Of a stretch of 39,997 nucleotides of DNA, positions 25,571 through 34,508 are shown piece after piece. The notes under the pieces were generated by a model. The model was not told the origin of the DNA. It saw only the letters and a list, made by a program, of their open reading frames with translations, and searched no databases. Both the position numbers and the translations under genes were made by a program. Numbering within the stretch: the stretch's first letter is position 1; every line of letters starts with the position of its first letter. Origin of the DNA: an uncultured Flavobacteriales bacterium (GTDB lineage Bacteria > Bacteroidota > Bacteroidia > Flavobacteriales_E > Vicingaceae); contig CAJQOH010000052.1 in the NCBI GenBank assembly GCA_905479915.1, forward strand, positions 1 through 39,997, read 5' to 3'.

Positions 25571-26404
25571 ATGAAACAGATAAAAATGAAAAGCTTAATA
25601 GTACTTGCAGCGGCAGTATCAGCGCTTGCTTTTTTCAGTTTTACAAAACAAGCAACGCCCCAAGTAGAAGAAACCGAAACAACACCTACCCTTAGAAGTA
25701 TCAATAACAATGCTTTTACAGCAGGAGAACACTTAGAGTACAGGTTACATTATGGAGTTGTAAATGCCGGAACAGCTACTCTTGAAGTTAAAAACTTAAA
25801 TCAAAAAATTGCTGGAAGAGAAGTTTACCATATTGTAGGATCTGGAAAAACTAAAGGTGCTTTTGATTGGTTTTTTAAAGTTAGAGATAAGTATGAAACA
25901 TTTTTAGATGTTGATGGAGTTTTTCCATGGTTGTTTAAGAGAGATGTAAATGAAGGTGGTTACATCATTAAGCAGAACTATAAGTTTGCGCAAACGAAAA
26001 ACAAAGTAGATAATGGAGAAGGGAAATCTTTTGATACTCCAAATGGAATTCAAGACATGCTTTCGGCTTTTTATTATGCGAGAGCTATTGATTATTCAAA
26101 AGCAAAAATAGGTGAGGTATTTACAATCTGGTCTTTTGTAGATGATGAAATATGGCCTTTAAGAATACGGTATTTAGGTAAAGATCAAATTAAAGTGAGT
26201 GGAGACAAATACAAGGCATTAAAATTTTGTCCTGTAGTGCAAGAAGGACGATTGTTTGAGGATGAAGAAGATGTTTCCGTTTGGATATCTGATGATGGAA
26301 ATAAAATACCATTGCTTGCCCAAGGAAAAGTAATGATAGGCTCAATTAAAATGGAATTGACTAAAGCAAAAGGTTTAGCTAATCCATCTGCCAGAATTGA
26401 TTAA
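25571..26404 (+). CDS. exported DUF3108 family protein
   Basis: 277 aa. The N-terminal signal sequence (about 1-25; a second ATG at codon 6 is an alternative start) is followed by the DUF3108 domain: FTAGEHLEYRLHYGVVNAGTA at about 50-70, REVYHIVGSGKTKG, DKYETFLD, and VWISDDGNKIPLLAQGKV near the end. The family is periplasmic, resembles lipoprotein-carrier-like beta folds, and has no fixed function. It stands alone between leuS and the convergent sulfatase-fold gene, with a shared terminator. Confidence 0.88.
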   Translation: MKQIKMKSLIVLAAAVSALAFFSFTKQATPQVEETETTPTLRSINNNAFTAGEHLEYRLHYGVVNAGTATLEVKNLNQKIAGREVYHIVGSGKTKGAFDWFFKVRDKYETFLDVDGVFPWLFKRDVNEGGYIIKQNYKFAQTKNKVDNGEGKSFDTPNGIQDMLSAFYYARAIDYSKAKIGEVFTIWSFVDDEIWPLRIRYLGKDQIKVSGDKYKALKFCPVVQEGRLFEDEEDVSVWISDDGNKIPLLAQGKVMIGSIKMELTKAKGLANPSARID

Positions 26405-26412
26405 TAATAGTT

Positions 26413-26455
26413 AAAAGGAATAAGTGGTATTATGTAAATTTGACTTATTCTTTTT
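26413..26455. terminator. bidirectional terminator between DUF3108 gene and LtaS-like gene
   Basis: A 13-bp stem with one wobble (26413-26425 with 26443-26455) and a 17-base loop is followed by T residues on the plus strand and flanked by an A-run on the left. It touches the stop codon of the leftward gene. Confidence 0.65.
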
Positions 26456-28401
26456 TAATTATTTTTATCAGTAAACGTTTTATTATTCAATAACATCCAT
26501 TGAAAAACTTGCAGGTTTGAATTTCCATAAATCTCCATTTCAGTTGCTTTAGATTTATTTTGTTCCAAGCTGTTTGTTAATTCATTTTTCTGATAGTTAT
26601 AAAGCTTAGGCTGTTCTTCTTTTTTAACGATTAGTAAATGTGACGTATCTAAGACTCCAAATTTATCATCATCATTAATGATAATGTAAGGCCTAGTATT
26701 TTTAACTAAATCAATTCCTAAAGTATTGTTGGTAAACGGTAAATTGAGCATTCCCATAATGGTAGGATAGATGTCTATTTGCCCTCCAATTTTACTAAAG
26801 GTTTTATTTTTTAATGTGTTGGGGGAGTAAAAAATTAAAGGAGAATGATGGTAATTTAAAGCGATATCGTACTTAGCATTTAATGGACTACCATGATCGG
26901 CAACAAAGACAAACAAAGTGTTGTCAAACCATTCGGTTTGTTTACTTAGTGTTATAAATTTTTGTAAAGACCAATCTGCGTACTCTACTATTTGTTGTTT
27001 AACGTCAGTACTTTTTGGTGTAAAGTAATCAGGGATGTAATATGGTCCATGATCGCTTGTTGTCATAAATGTAGCAAAGAAAGGTTTATCTTGTTTAGAT
27101 AACTTATTTAACTCATCAATAGAAAACCTAAACATATAATCATCAGGAACACCTAGTGTGCTTTTTACTTCACTTGCTGGATAATTGGCTTGACTTATTA
27201 TGTTTTGGAAATCATTGTCTCTTAAAAAGCCTTCAACATTGTCAAATTGACTATCGTGTGTTGTAAAGTAAGTTGTGGAGTACCCGTGTTTTAATAAAGA
27301 TGAACTTAAACCATTGTATTGCTTAAGCTGCTTCATAGGGTGTTGATTGTATAAGGCAGGAAAAGAAAATAGTGTGCTAAAAATACCATTAAAGGTATGC
27401 TTACCGGAAGTGTATATGTTTTCAAAATAATGGGACTGGTGTGATAAGCTGTCTAAAAACGGAGTAAGGTTGTTAGGGTTTCCGTGTCTGCTCATTTTAC
27501 CGGCACTCATACTTTCCATAATAATGAGGACTACGTTTTGTTTGTTTTCAGGAATAGTATCTGCTAAAACTTTTCGGGCAATAGGGGAGTTAAATTCCGT
27601 ATTTGTTATCCCTAAATATTGTTGAACATTTTGTATTGCTGTTTCATCGTCAATCAATTTTACAGTCTGGTTGTCTTTATTTTGAGCGTCTAAGTAACTT
27701 CTCATTAGTGTAAAGACTGGGTTTAATCCTAACTTATTTAAAAAGGAGTTGTCAGAGAAATAAGCTGTTCCAATTCTAATAGGAGATTTACGTTGTATTC
27801 TTCCTCTAATACTCACCAATAGGATTACAATGAAAATGAGTGAGACCAGAATTCTAAAAATCATTTTAGGTTGTGGTGATGAGCTGAGGTTAATGTTAAA
27901 AATCTTTTTTAAGAATTTATAAAAGGCAATGACTACAATTGAAAAGGGGATAGCAATTAAAAAATACTTAGGCTCTTGTAATATCATTGCCAATATAAAC
28001 TCAGGATTATCAAACCAAGCAAATGCTCCAATTGAAAAACGTGAATAGAAATGATTGAAGTAGGGGATGTCAGCCCCAGAAATGATAAAACAAATGGTGA
28101 ATAAAATAAAAGTCCAAAAAAAGATCGTCTGTTTTATTATTGAGGCTTGTGCTTTGAAAAAACTAGTAATAATTAAAACTAAAGCTGGTAATAACATGAT
28201 GTACCCTGTTATTACAGTATCAAACCGAACACCCATAATAAATGATTGAACTATGGTTGAGAACGAAGTTTCATTAAAATTAACTCGATCAATTTCTGTG
28301 AAAAATAGGATAAGCCTGAAAATAAAAAAGATGCTCAGGATTAATCCATATGTTTTTAGGATTAATAAGATTGCGGGATATTTATTTAAAGGGTTTCTCA
28401 T
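26455..28401 (-). CDS. LTA synthase-like sulfatase-fold membrane enzyme
   Basis: 648 aa from the ATG at 28399-28401 (an adjacent TTG is less likely). Five predicted N-terminal transmembrane helices (within about 1-205) are followed by a periplasmic alkaline phosphatase/sulfatase-superfamily domain: NVVLIIMESMSAG (metal-binding Glu), the nucleophile Thr336 in GKHTFNGIFS, TSDHGPYYIP and VADHGSPL. This is the LtaS/MdoB architecture of enzymes that move phosphoglycerol or phosphoethanolamine from a phospholipid to a polymer. Bacteroidota make no lipoteichoic acid, so the acceptor is probably a periplasmic glycan or another lipid-linked sugar. It diverges in function from the downstream frr operon, whose terminator lies just before its start. 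Confidence 0.9.
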   Translation of the reverse strand: MRNPLNKYPAILLILKTYGLILSIFFIFRLILFFTEIDRVNFNETSFSTIVQSFIMGVRFDTVITGYIMLLPALVLIITSFFKAQASIIKQTIFFWTFILFTICFIISGADIPYFNHFYSRFSIGAFAWFDNPEFILAMILQEPKYFLIAIPFSIVVIAFYKFLKKIFNINLSSSPQPKMIFRILVSLIFIVILLVSIRGRIQRKSPIRIGTAYFSDNSFLNKLGLNPVFTLMRSYLDAQNKDNQTVKLIDDETAIQNVQQYLGITNTEFNSPIARKVLADTIPENKQNVVLIIMESMSAGKMSRHGNPNNLTPFLDSLSHQSHYFENIYTSGKHTFNGIFSTLFSFPALYNQHPMKQLKQYNGLSSSLLKHGYSTTYFTTHDSQFDNVEGFLRDNDFQNIISQANYPASEVKSTLGVPDDYMFRFSIDELNKLSKQDKPFFATFMTTSDHGPYYIPDYFTPKSTDVKQQIVEYADWSLQKFITLSKQTEWFDNTLFVFVADHGSPLNAKYDIALNYHHSPLIFYSPNTLKNKTFSKIGGQIDIYPTIMGMLNLPFTNNTLGIDLVKNTRPYIIINDDDKFGVLDTSHLLIVKKEEQPKLYNYQKNELTNSLEQNKSKATEMEIYGNSNLQVFQWMLLNNKTFTDKNN

Positions 28402-28437
28402 CAATTGTAAAGCTCTAAATTAAATATTATTAAGTAT

Positions 28438-28473
28438 AAAAAAAGCCTCACATTTTGTGAGGCTTTTTTTTTT
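28438..28473 (-). terminator. intrinsic terminator of the rplM-frr operon
   Basis: The perfect stem GCCTCACA/TGTGAGGC (28445-28452 with 28456-28463) is flanked by an A-run and a T-run that extend it and provide U-tracts in both directions. It lies 12 bases after the frr stop. Confidence 0.9.
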
Positions 28474-28484
28474 GACTTGTTCAA

Positions 28485-29048
28485 TTAAACAGTCATAATA
28501 TCTTTTTCTTTAGCGTCAATTAATGCATCAATTTTAGCCGTAAATGTATTGGTTACATTTTGAACTGAAGCTTCAGCATCTTTTGTTTGATCATCACTTA
28601 AACCGTTATTGTTTAATTTTTTGATGCCATCGTTTGCTTCTTTACGCGCATTTCTAACACCAACTTTTGCTTCTTCTCCTTCAGCTTTTGCTTGCTTACT
28701 TAAATCTCTTCTTCTCTCTTCTGTAAGAGCAGGTATATTAATAATAATGCTTTCACCATTGTTTTGAGGATTTAACCCCAAGTTAGCATGAGCAATTCCT
28801 TTTTCGATTGCTTCAATAATAGATTTTTCAAAAGGTTGTACGGTTAATGTTCTTCCATCTGTTGCAGTAACATTTGCCACTTGAGCAATTGGTGTTAAAG
28901 CTCCGTAATATTCAACCTGAACCTTACTTAACATCATTGGAGATGCTTTTCCAGCTCTAATTTTTTGCAATTGAGAATTCAAATGAGTCATTGCGTTTGC
29001 CATTGACTCTTTTGTTGCGTCTATTATAAATTCAATTTCTTCGTTCAT
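28485..29048 (-). CDS. frr: ribosome recycling factor
   Basis: 187 aa, standard length. With EF-G it splits post-termination ribosomes. HLNSQLQKIRAGKASPMML and VEYYGALTPIAQVANV near the N-terminus, and the long helical LTEERRRDLSKQAKAEGEEAKVGVRN region, are diagnostic. It is the last gene of the leftward translation cluster, 32 bases after pyrH. Confidence 0.97.
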   Translation of the reverse strand: MNEEIEFIIDATKESMANAMTHLNSQLQKIRAGKASPMMLSKVQVEYYGALTPIAQVANVTATDGRTLTVQPFEKSIIEAIEKGIAHANLGLNPQNNGESIIINIPALTEERRRDLSKQAKAEGEEAKVGVRNARKEANDGIKKLNNNGLSDDQTKDAEASVQNVTNTFTAKIDALIDAKEKDIMTV

Positions 29049-29080
29049 TGTTCAATAATTTGAAATAAAGGTATTAAAAA

Positions 29081-29791
29081 TTAACCTTCTACCAACGTTC
29101 CAACATTGGTTTCTTTATTTACTACTTTATTTAAGTTGCCAGTTTTATTCATGTCAAAAACGATGATAGGCAATTTGTTTTCGTTACAAAGTGTAAAGGC
29201 CGTCATGTCCATAACATTTAAACCTTTTTGATACACTTCATCAAAAGAGATGGTTTCAAATTTAGTAGCTGTACTGTCTTTTTCAGGATCGGCAGTGTAA
29301 ATACCATCTACACGCGTTCCTTTTAAAATGACATCTGCTTCTACTTCAATTGCTCTTAAACTGGCTGCAGTATCTGTAGTAAAGTATGGGTTACCAGTAC
29401 CTGCTCCAAAAATAACTACACGACCTTTTTCTAAATGACGAACAGCTCTTCTTTTAATAAAAGGTTCAGCAATTTCTTTCATTTCAATAGCTGTTTGTAA
29501 TCGAGTATCTACATCTGCAGCTTCTAGAGCTGATTGTAAAGCCATACTGTTAATTACAGTTGCTAACATCCCCATGTAATCTCCTTGAGTTCTTTCCATG
29601 CCACCTTCTTCAGCTTGAATACCTCTAAAGATGTTTCCTCCTCCAATTACTATTGCTACTTGAACTCCTTGATCAACAATTGTTTTAATGTCTTTAGCAT
29701 AAAGGGCTAATCTATCGTTGTCAATTCCAAATTGTTTATCACCCATAAGGGCTTCTCCACTTAGTTTTAAAAGAATTCTTTTGAATGCCAT
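29081..29791 (-). CDS. pyrH: UMP kinase
   Basis: 236 aa hexameric-type bacterial UMP kinase (amino acid kinase fold), which converts UMP to [18 protein letters not shown] at the start, [11 protein letters not shown], the [17 protein letters not shown] loop and the acidic [18 protein letters not shown] segment are all present. It lies in the conserved order tsf-pyrH-frr. A terminator-like hairpin precedes it (29817-29849), so its expression may be partly uncoupled from tsf. Confidence 0.97.
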   Translation of the reverse strand: MAFKRILLKLSGEALMGDKQFGIDNDRLALYAKDIKTIVDQGVQVAIVIGGGNIFRGIQAEEGGMERTQGDYMGMLATVINSMALQSALEAADVDTRLQTAIEMKEIAEPFIKRRAVRHLEKGRVVIFGAGTGNPYFTTDTAASLRAIEVEADVILKGTRVDGIYTADPEKDSTATKFETISFDEVYQKGLNVMDMTAFTLCNENKLPIIVFDMNKTGNLNKVVNKETNVGTLVEG

Positions 29792-29816
29792 AATTTTAAT
29801 TTAGTAGTTTTTGGTC

Positions 29817-29849
29817 AAAAAAAAGAGAGAAATAAATTTCTCTCTTTTT
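29817..29849 (-). terminator. intrinsic terminator/attenuator after tsf
   Basis: A 14-bp perfect stem (29820-29833 with 29836-29849) has a 2-base gap at the tip. On the minus strand it is followed by a run of eight Us. It lies 16 bases after the tsf stop and 25 bases before pyrH, so read-through or a nearby promoter must supply pyrH-frr. Confidence 0.8.
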
Positions 29850-29865
29850 AATTAATTATCTTTTG

Positions 29866-30702
29866 TTATCCTAACATGATTCTTTTGAAATCAGTTACGG
29901 TTAAACCGTTTTCTGTTTCGTTTAAGAATTGGCTAACAGTCTTTTTGTTATCTCTAACAGATGCTTGGTTCAATAAAGTATTTTCTTTTAAGAATTTCTT
30001 TACTTTCCCTTCTGCGATCTTATCTAACATTGCTTCTGGTTTCCCTTCTTGTGCAGCAATTTCTCTACCTAAAGCCATTTCTTTTTCAATTACTTCTGGA
30101 GCAACTCCATTTTCATCGATAGCAACAGGGTCCATTGCAGCAATTTGCATTGCAACTTGTCTTCCTGCTTCTTGAACAGCTTCACCAACTTTGTTTAAAG
30201 CAACTATAGAAGCTAATCTGTTTCCTGGGTGGTTGTAAGCGATTGTTTGTTCTGCTTCTACAACTTCGTAACCAGTAACATCAATCTTCTCTCCAATTAC
30301 ACCTGTTTGTTCAGTAATTTTTTCTCCGATTGTTAATGCTTCTCCGTTAAATTTTAATTCTTTTAAAGCATCTAAAGATGCTGGGCTATTTGCAATAGCA
30401 GCATCTAATATTGTAGTTGCAAAAGTATTGAAGTCTGCATTTTGAGCAACAAAATCAGTCTCACAGTTTACAACAACCATAACGGCTTTTTTACCATCTT
30501 CAGTAGTTTTAGCGATGATCAAACCTTCGTTTGCATCTCTATCACCTCTTTTTGCAGCAACTTTTTGTCCTGCTTTTCTTAGTATATCAATTGCTTGGTC
30601 GAAATCTCCTTCAGCTTCAACTAAAGCTTTTTTGCAGTCCATCATTCCTGCACCTGTTTGCTTACGTAATTTGTTTACGTCTGCTGCTGTAATTTTTGAC
30701 AT
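29866..30702 (-). CDS. tsf: translation elongation factor Ts
   Basis: 278 aa. Guanine-nucleotide exchange factor for EF-Tu. The N-terminal UBA-like domain has VNKLRKQTGAGMMDCKKALV and the core carries the EF-Tu-contacting motif NCETDFVAQN. It follows rpsB by 26 bases, the universal rpsB-tsf pairing, and is followed by a strong terminator. Confidence 0.98.
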   Translation of the reverse strand: MSKITAADVNKLRKQTGAGMMDCKKALVEAEGDFDQAIDILRKAGQKVAAKRGDRDANEGLIIAKTTEDGKKAVMVVVNCETDFVAQNADFNTFATTILDAAIANSPASLDALKELKFNGEALTIGEKITEQTGVIGEKIDVTGYEVVEAEQTIAYNHPGNRLASIVALNKVGEAVQEAGRQVAMQIAAMDPVAIDENGVAPEVIEKEMALGREIAAQEGKPEAMLDKIAEGKVKKFLKENTLLNQASVRDNKKTVSQFLNETENGLTVTDFKRIMLG

Positions 30703-30728
30703 TTTAAAATGTATTTAAAGTGGGTAAA

Positions 30729-31514
30729 TTATTTTGTTTCTGCTTTAGCTTCTTCTGCTACTTCTTTAGTAGCTGGCTTTTCAGCTTTTTTTGCAGCAGC
30801 TTCAGCTTTTGCTTTATCTTTTCCTTCTTTTCTTTCTGCTAATCCTTTAGAAATTTCTTTTGTTACTAATTCCATTATTTTATCAATAGATCTAGTAGCA
30901 TCATCATTTGCAGGAATTGCAAAGTCAACTAAATTAGGATTAGAGTTAGTATCAACAATAGCAAAAGTAGGGATTCCTAATTTTTTTGCTTCAGCGATAG
31001 CAATGTGTTCTTTCATAATATCTACTACAAAAATTGCAGCAGGTAATCTTGTAAGATCAGCAATAGAACCTAAGTTTTTTTCTAGCTTAGCTCTTTGACG
31101 AGCAATTTGTAATCTTTCTCTTTTAGAAAGTACAGCCATTGTCCCATCTTCGTTCATTTTATCAATTGCAGCCATTTTTCTAACTGCTTTTCTAATAGTA
31201 ACAAAGTTGGTTAACATTCCACCAGGCCATCTTTCTGTAACGAATGGCATGTTGATAGCTGTTGCTTTTTCTGCAACAACATCTTTTGCTTGTTTCTTAG
31301 TAGCAACAAACATTATTTTTTTACCAGACTTAGCGATTTGAGCTAATGCTGCAGATGCTTCGTCTAATTTTACTGCTGTTTTGTGTAAATCGATAATGTG
31401 AATACCGTTACGCTCCATAAAAATATAAGGAGCCATTTTTGGATTCCATTTTCTTTTTAGGTGACCGAAATGTACACCTGCATCGAGTAATTCTTTAAAA
31501 TCTACTTTTGACAT
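30729..31514 (-). CDS. rpsB: 30S ribosomal protein S2
   Basis: 261 aa. LLDAGVHFGHLKRKWNPKMAPYIF at the start, FVATKKQAKDVVAEKA, ERWPGGMLTNF and GIPTFAIVDTNSNPNLVDFAIPANDDA are the S2 hallmarks. The C-terminus carries a Lys/Ala/Glu-rich tail of about 35 residues, common in Bacteroidota S2. It lies 94 bases downstream of rpsI. Confidence 0.98.
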   Translation of the reverse strand: MSKVDFKELLDAGVHFGHLKRKWNPKMAPYIFMERNGIHIIDLHKTAVKLDEASAALAQIAKSGKKIMFVATKKQAKDVVAEKATAINMPFVTERWPGGMLTNFVTIRKAVRKMAAIDKMNEDGTMAVLSKRERLQIARQRAKLEKNLGSIADLTRLPAAIFVVDIMKEHIAIAEAKKLGIPTFAIVDTNSNPNLVDFAIPANDDATRSIDKIMELVTKEISKGLAERKEGKDKAKAEAAAKKAEKPATKEVAEEAKAETK

Positions 31515-31608
31515 TTTTTAATTGTTTACATTCTTTAATAACCTCAATCCCTAAGTAGTCAGTCTAAAACTGAGTCTTAAAAATTTAGATACTAAACAAT
31601 AATTTATA

Positions 31609-31995
31609 TTAACGTTTACTAAATTGAAATTTCTTACGAGCTCCTGGTTGACCAGGTTTCTTACGTTCTACCATTCTTGGATCTCTAGTTAATAATTTCT
31701 CAGGTCTTAACAATGCTTTGTTATCCTCATCAATTTTTACTAAAGCTCTAGCAATTGCGTGTCTTACTGCTTCTGCTTGGCCAGTAATTCCACCACCGGC
31801 AACATTTACTTTTACATCGTAAGATTTTACTGTTTCTGTAGCTGCAAAAGCCTGTTGTACTTTTCCTTGTAATACTGTAGTAGGGAAAAATACTTTATAG
31901 TCTTTCTTATTAATAGTAACATTTCCTTTACCTTTTGTAAGGTAAACTCTAGCTACTGCTTTTTTTCTTCGTCCTGTTGCGTTAGTTACTTCCAT
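31609..31995 (-). CDS. rpsI: 30S ribosomal protein S9
   Basis: 128 aa. ATGRRKKAVARVYL at the N-terminus, GGGITGQAEAVRHAIARAL in the middle and the C-terminal KKFQFSKR tail that reaches the P-site tRNA are all present. It begins 5 bases after rplM, the conserved rplM-rpsI pair. Confidence 0.98.
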   Translation of the reverse strand: MEVTNATGRRKKAVARVYLTKGKGNVTINKKDYKVFFPTTVLQGKVQQAFAATETVKSYDVKVNVAGGGITGQAEAVRHAIARALVKIDEDNKALLRPEKLLTRDPRMVERKKPGQPGARKKFQFSKR

Positions 31996-32000
31996 GTCTT

Positions 32001-32456
32001 TTATTTAAGGTCGCTTACTTTAATTTCTTTTGGTTGTTGAGCTTCTTGCTGGTGTTCAGCACCTTCGTATACGTAAAGGTTTCTGTACATTTCGCTCCCC
32101 AATTTACCTTTTGGTAACATTCCTTTAACAGCTTTTTCAACCATTTTAATTGGGTTTTTAGCCATAACTTCAGCAGCAGTAGCAACTTTTTGCCCACCTG
32201 GGTATCCAGAAAAAGTAATGTACTTTTTATCCTCCCATTTGTTACCAGTTAACTTAATTTTTCCAGCATTAATAATAACAACGTTATCACCACAATCTAC
32301 ATGCGGAGTAAAGTTTGTTTTATGCTTACCTCTTATTAGAAAAGCAACTTTAGATGCTAATCTTCCTAATGTTTCGTTCTGAGCATCAACAAGTACCCAG
32401 TTCTTATCAACTGTGGCTGCGTTTGCTGAAACCGTTTTATAGCTTAATGTATCCAC
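32001..32456 (-). CDS. rplM: 50S ribosomal protein L13 (GTG start)
   Basis: 151 aa. The start codon is GTG (minus strand, 32454-32456), chosen because the resulting [16 protein letters not shown] is the standard Bacteroidota L13 N-terminus and no ATG fits better. [42 protein letters not shown] and [11 protein letters not shown] are the family motifs. It heads the translation operon, with a well-matched promoter about 46 bases upstream. Confidence 0.97.
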   Translation of the reverse strand: MDTLSYKTVSANAATVDKNWVLVDAQNETLGRLASKVAFLIRGKHKTNFTPHVDCGDNVVIINAGKIKLTGNKWEDKKYITFSGYPGGQKVATAAEVMAKNPIKMVEKAVKGMLPKGKLGSEMYRNLYVYEGAEHQQEAQQPKEIKVSDLK

Positions 32457-32501
32457 TATATTCGTTTTTTAAATTTTACAATGTACCCTAAAATGGGGCT
32501 G

Positions 32502-32531
32502 CGAATTTACAACTTTTTTTTAACCTACCAA
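32502..32531 (-). promoter_or_regulatory. promoter of the rplM-rpsI-rpsB-tsf operon
   Basis: On the minus strand, TTG (32529-32531), exactly 19 bases, and TAAATTCG (32502-32509) match the Bacteroidota consensus TTG-N19-TAnnTTTG with one mismatch. The spacer includes an A8 tract. The implied leader before the GTG start is roughly 40 bases. Confidence 0.65.
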
Positions 32532-32652
32532 CTTTATTAACAATATAATGTTGTTTATTTTTTTGCAGGATTTTTTCTTTTTCCCTTCACTAACGTTCAG
32601 AAACTAATCTTGAAAAAAATGGGATGGACTGATTTTTTAAATTTTTAGCCAT

Positions 32653-32681
32653 AAAAAAACCTCGAATATTATTCGAGGTTT
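32653..32681 (-). terminator. intrinsic terminator of the DUF6341-like gene
   Basis: An 11-bp perfect stem (32657-32667 with 32671-32681) with loop ATT is preceded on the plus strand by an A-run, which gives a U-run on the minus strand. It lies 25 bases past the stop of the small leftward gene. Confidence 0.8.
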
Positions 32682-32706
32682 AGTAAAATATATATTGTTG
32701 TAAATA

Positions 32707-32892
32707 TTATTTCAATTGTTTTGGATCAGCAGCAGCTTTTTCGTTGTACGCTTTTTGAAGTTTCATCCACCATCCTAATAATGCAAAAGCAAGAACTATA
32801 AAAAACCAATTAGGAAGATTCCCTAATGGTACTAATGTCATTTCAAATACATCATGCATAAAATGCCCTAACCAATATAAAAATTCTGTCAT
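32707..32892 (-). CDS. small DUF6341-like membrane protein
   Basis: 61 aa from the ATG at 32890-32892; a TTG seven codons upstream is less likely because it falls inside the promoter region. One clear transmembrane helix (about 30-47, NWFFIVLAFALLGWW) sits after an amphipathic FLYWLGHFMHDVFEM stretch, and the tail is charged. Placement in DUF6341 is from memory of small flavobacterial proteins paired with DUF6427, and that partner is divergently encoded next door. Function unknown. Confidence 0.7.
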   Translation of the reverse strand: MTEFLYWLGHFMHDVFEMTLVPLGNLPNWFFIVLAFALLGWWMKLQKAYNEKAAADPKQLK

Positions 32893-32910
32893 AACTCTAA
32901 ATTTATAAAG

Positions 32911-32939
32911 CAAAAGTAAAATTTATCTTTAATAATCAA
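32911..32939 (-). promoter_or_regulatory. promoter of the DUF6341-like gene
   Basis: On the minus strand, TTG (32937-32939), an 18-base spacer and TACTTTTG (32911-32918, full match to TAnnTTTG) precede the ATG by 18 bases. Confidence 0.55.
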
Positions 32940-32964
32940 AAATATAATTGATTAATATTGTGAA

Positions 32965-33909
32965 ATGCTAATAGGAGTATTTAAATCGAATCAAAAAATA
33001 GTTAATGTATTGGTTATGCTATTGGCGATTATTCTTTGGTTACCTTCTTTTTTTATTGGAGAAGATTTGAGTTCGTTAAGCTTAATCTCTACAAAGATTA
33101 AATGGTTAGATACGTTTATTTCACTTTTTCTAGTTGTAGGACAAGCTATTTATTTAAATTTTATTGTAAACGAGTTTAAGTTAATTCAGCAAAACTCACA
33201 TTTAACAAGTTTGTTTTTAGTTGTTTTGAATAGTTCTTGTTTGTGGTTGTTAGATTTAAATGAAGTGGTAATAGCCAATACTTTTTTGTTGATAGCTTTT
33301 CATCAAGTATTAAGGTTGTACGATGCGAATAGTAAATTAGCGTTGTTGTTTAATGCCGGATTTTTAATTGCTGTTGCTTCGTTAATATATCTGCCCAATA
33401 TTTTTTATTTCGCATTAATTTGGATGGGTTTAATTTATATGACTACTCCTAAAATTAGAGATTTTGTTTGTTCGTTAATCGGCTTAAGTGTTCCTATTAT
33501 TTACTTTATAAGTTATCATTTTGTATTTGGTAGTTTGTCAGAGGTTTTGATTGACATAGATTCTATACGTCTTTTTAATATTGAATGGAAGGATGTTTCA
33601 TTATTGAATAAATGGAGTGGATTAATAATGGCTGGAACGATCTTGGCTTCTTGTTTAGGCTTAACAAGAGTTTTAGGAAGAGGAGCGGTAAAAACAAGAA
33701 AAATGTTATTTACTGTTTTGATAATGAGTACCCTCGGACTGTTTAGTTTGTTACTGAATAAAATGGATTATTTGGCAACCTTTATTATGATTACAATTCC
33801 TGTATCTATAATCTTGGCAAGTTTTTTTCAACATTTAAAAAAGAAATGGATTGCAGAATTGTTGTTTTCTTTTTTACTAGTTGGAATTGTGTTTAGTTAT
33901 TTTTCGTAA
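32965..33909 (+). CDS. DUF6427-like polytopic membrane protein
   Basis: 314 aa, almost entirely hydrophobic, with about eight or nine predicted transmembrane helices. The opening MLIGVFKSNQKIVNVLVMLL and the mid-protein FNAGFLIAVASLIYLPNIFY followed by LIWMGLIYM fit DUF6427, a Bacteroidota family of unknown function. The pairing with a divergent DUF6341-like gene supports this. The 3' end overlaps the convergent nadD by 13 bases. Confidence 0.75.
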   Translation: MLIGVFKSNQKIVNVLVMLLAIILWLPSFFIGEDLSSLSLISTKIKWLDTFISLFLVVGQAIYLNFIVNEFKLIQQNSHLTSLFLVVLNSSCLWLLDLNEVVIANTFLLIAFHQVLRLYDANSKLALLFNAGFLIAVASLIYLPNIFYFALIWMGLIYMTTPKIRDFVCSLIGLSVPIIYFISYHFVFGSLSEVLIDIDSIRLFNIEWKDVSLLNKWSGLIMAGTILASCLGLTRVLGRGAVKTRKMLFTVLIMSTLGLFSLLLNKMDYLATFIMITIPVSIILASFFQHLKKKWIAELLFSFLLVGIVFSYFS

Positions 33910-34502
33910 AAATGCATTTCTGAAACATACTTATGTACAGCGTCAGAAAGTAAATACCTTACATCTTTTTTTTCTTTAATGGCTTTACGAATAAAGCTTG
34001 CTGATATTTTCATAACAGGAGCTTCGGTAATTTTAACTTTAGGGTGGTCTTTAAATGGAATTTCCTTAGGATGTGACCCTTCTAATAATTCTTGTTCAGT
34101 TAATACCCTCGGGTATACGTAAATGGTATGATTGTTTAATATCTGTTCGTAATTTTTCCACTTATGAAAAGATCTTAAATTATCTTCTCCCATAATAACA
34201 GAAAAGTTGTGTTCAGGATGTTTTTCTGTAATGTAAGTTAGTGTATCTATAGTATAAGAAGGTTTCGGTAGTTGAAATTCTATGTTTGAAGCTTTCAGTT
34301 TATTGTTTCCTTCTACAGCAACGTTAACGATTGCTAATCTGTGATAATCTTCTAATAATGAAGATTTATTTTTTAAAGGATTTTGTGGAGAAACAACTAG
34401 CCAAATTTGATCTAGTTTGGAATTCTCTACCATATGGTTGGCAATAATTAAATGTCCAACATGTATAGGGTTGTAAGTTCCAAAATAGAGACCAATATTC
34501 AT
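33897..34502 (-). CDS. nadD: nicotinate-nucleotide adenylyltransferase
   Basis: 201 aa. It adenylates nicotinate mononucleotide to deamido-NAD in NAD synthesis. The nucleotidyltransferase motif GTYNPIHVGH (8-17, HxGH) and the C-terminal ISASFIRKAIKEKKDVRYL are diagnostic; VVSPQNPLK and MGEDNLRSFHKW also fit NadD. It is third in the tight yicC-gmk-nadD run, 6 bases after gmk. Confidence 0.95.
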   Translation of the reverse strand: MNIGLYFGTYNPIHVGHLIIANHMVENSKLDQIWLVVSPQNPLKNKSSLLEDYHRLAIVNVAVEGNNKLKASNIEFQLPKPSYTIDTLTYITEKHPEHNFSVIMGEDNLRSFHKWKNYEQILNNHTIYVYPRVLTEQELLEGSHPKEIPFKDHPKVKITEAPVMKISASFIRKAIKEKKDVRYLLSDAVHKYVSEMHFYEK

Positions 34503-34508
34503 TGGGGT

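Noticed and set aside
30709-31098. 129-codon plus-strand frame over rpsB
   Set aside because: It is a shadow of the Lys/Ala-rich S2 C-terminus on the opposite strand.
31515-31608. Possible terminator between rpsI and rpsB
   Set aside because: Only a 5-bp stem (TCAGT/ACTGA) was found, with no T-run in the leftward direction.
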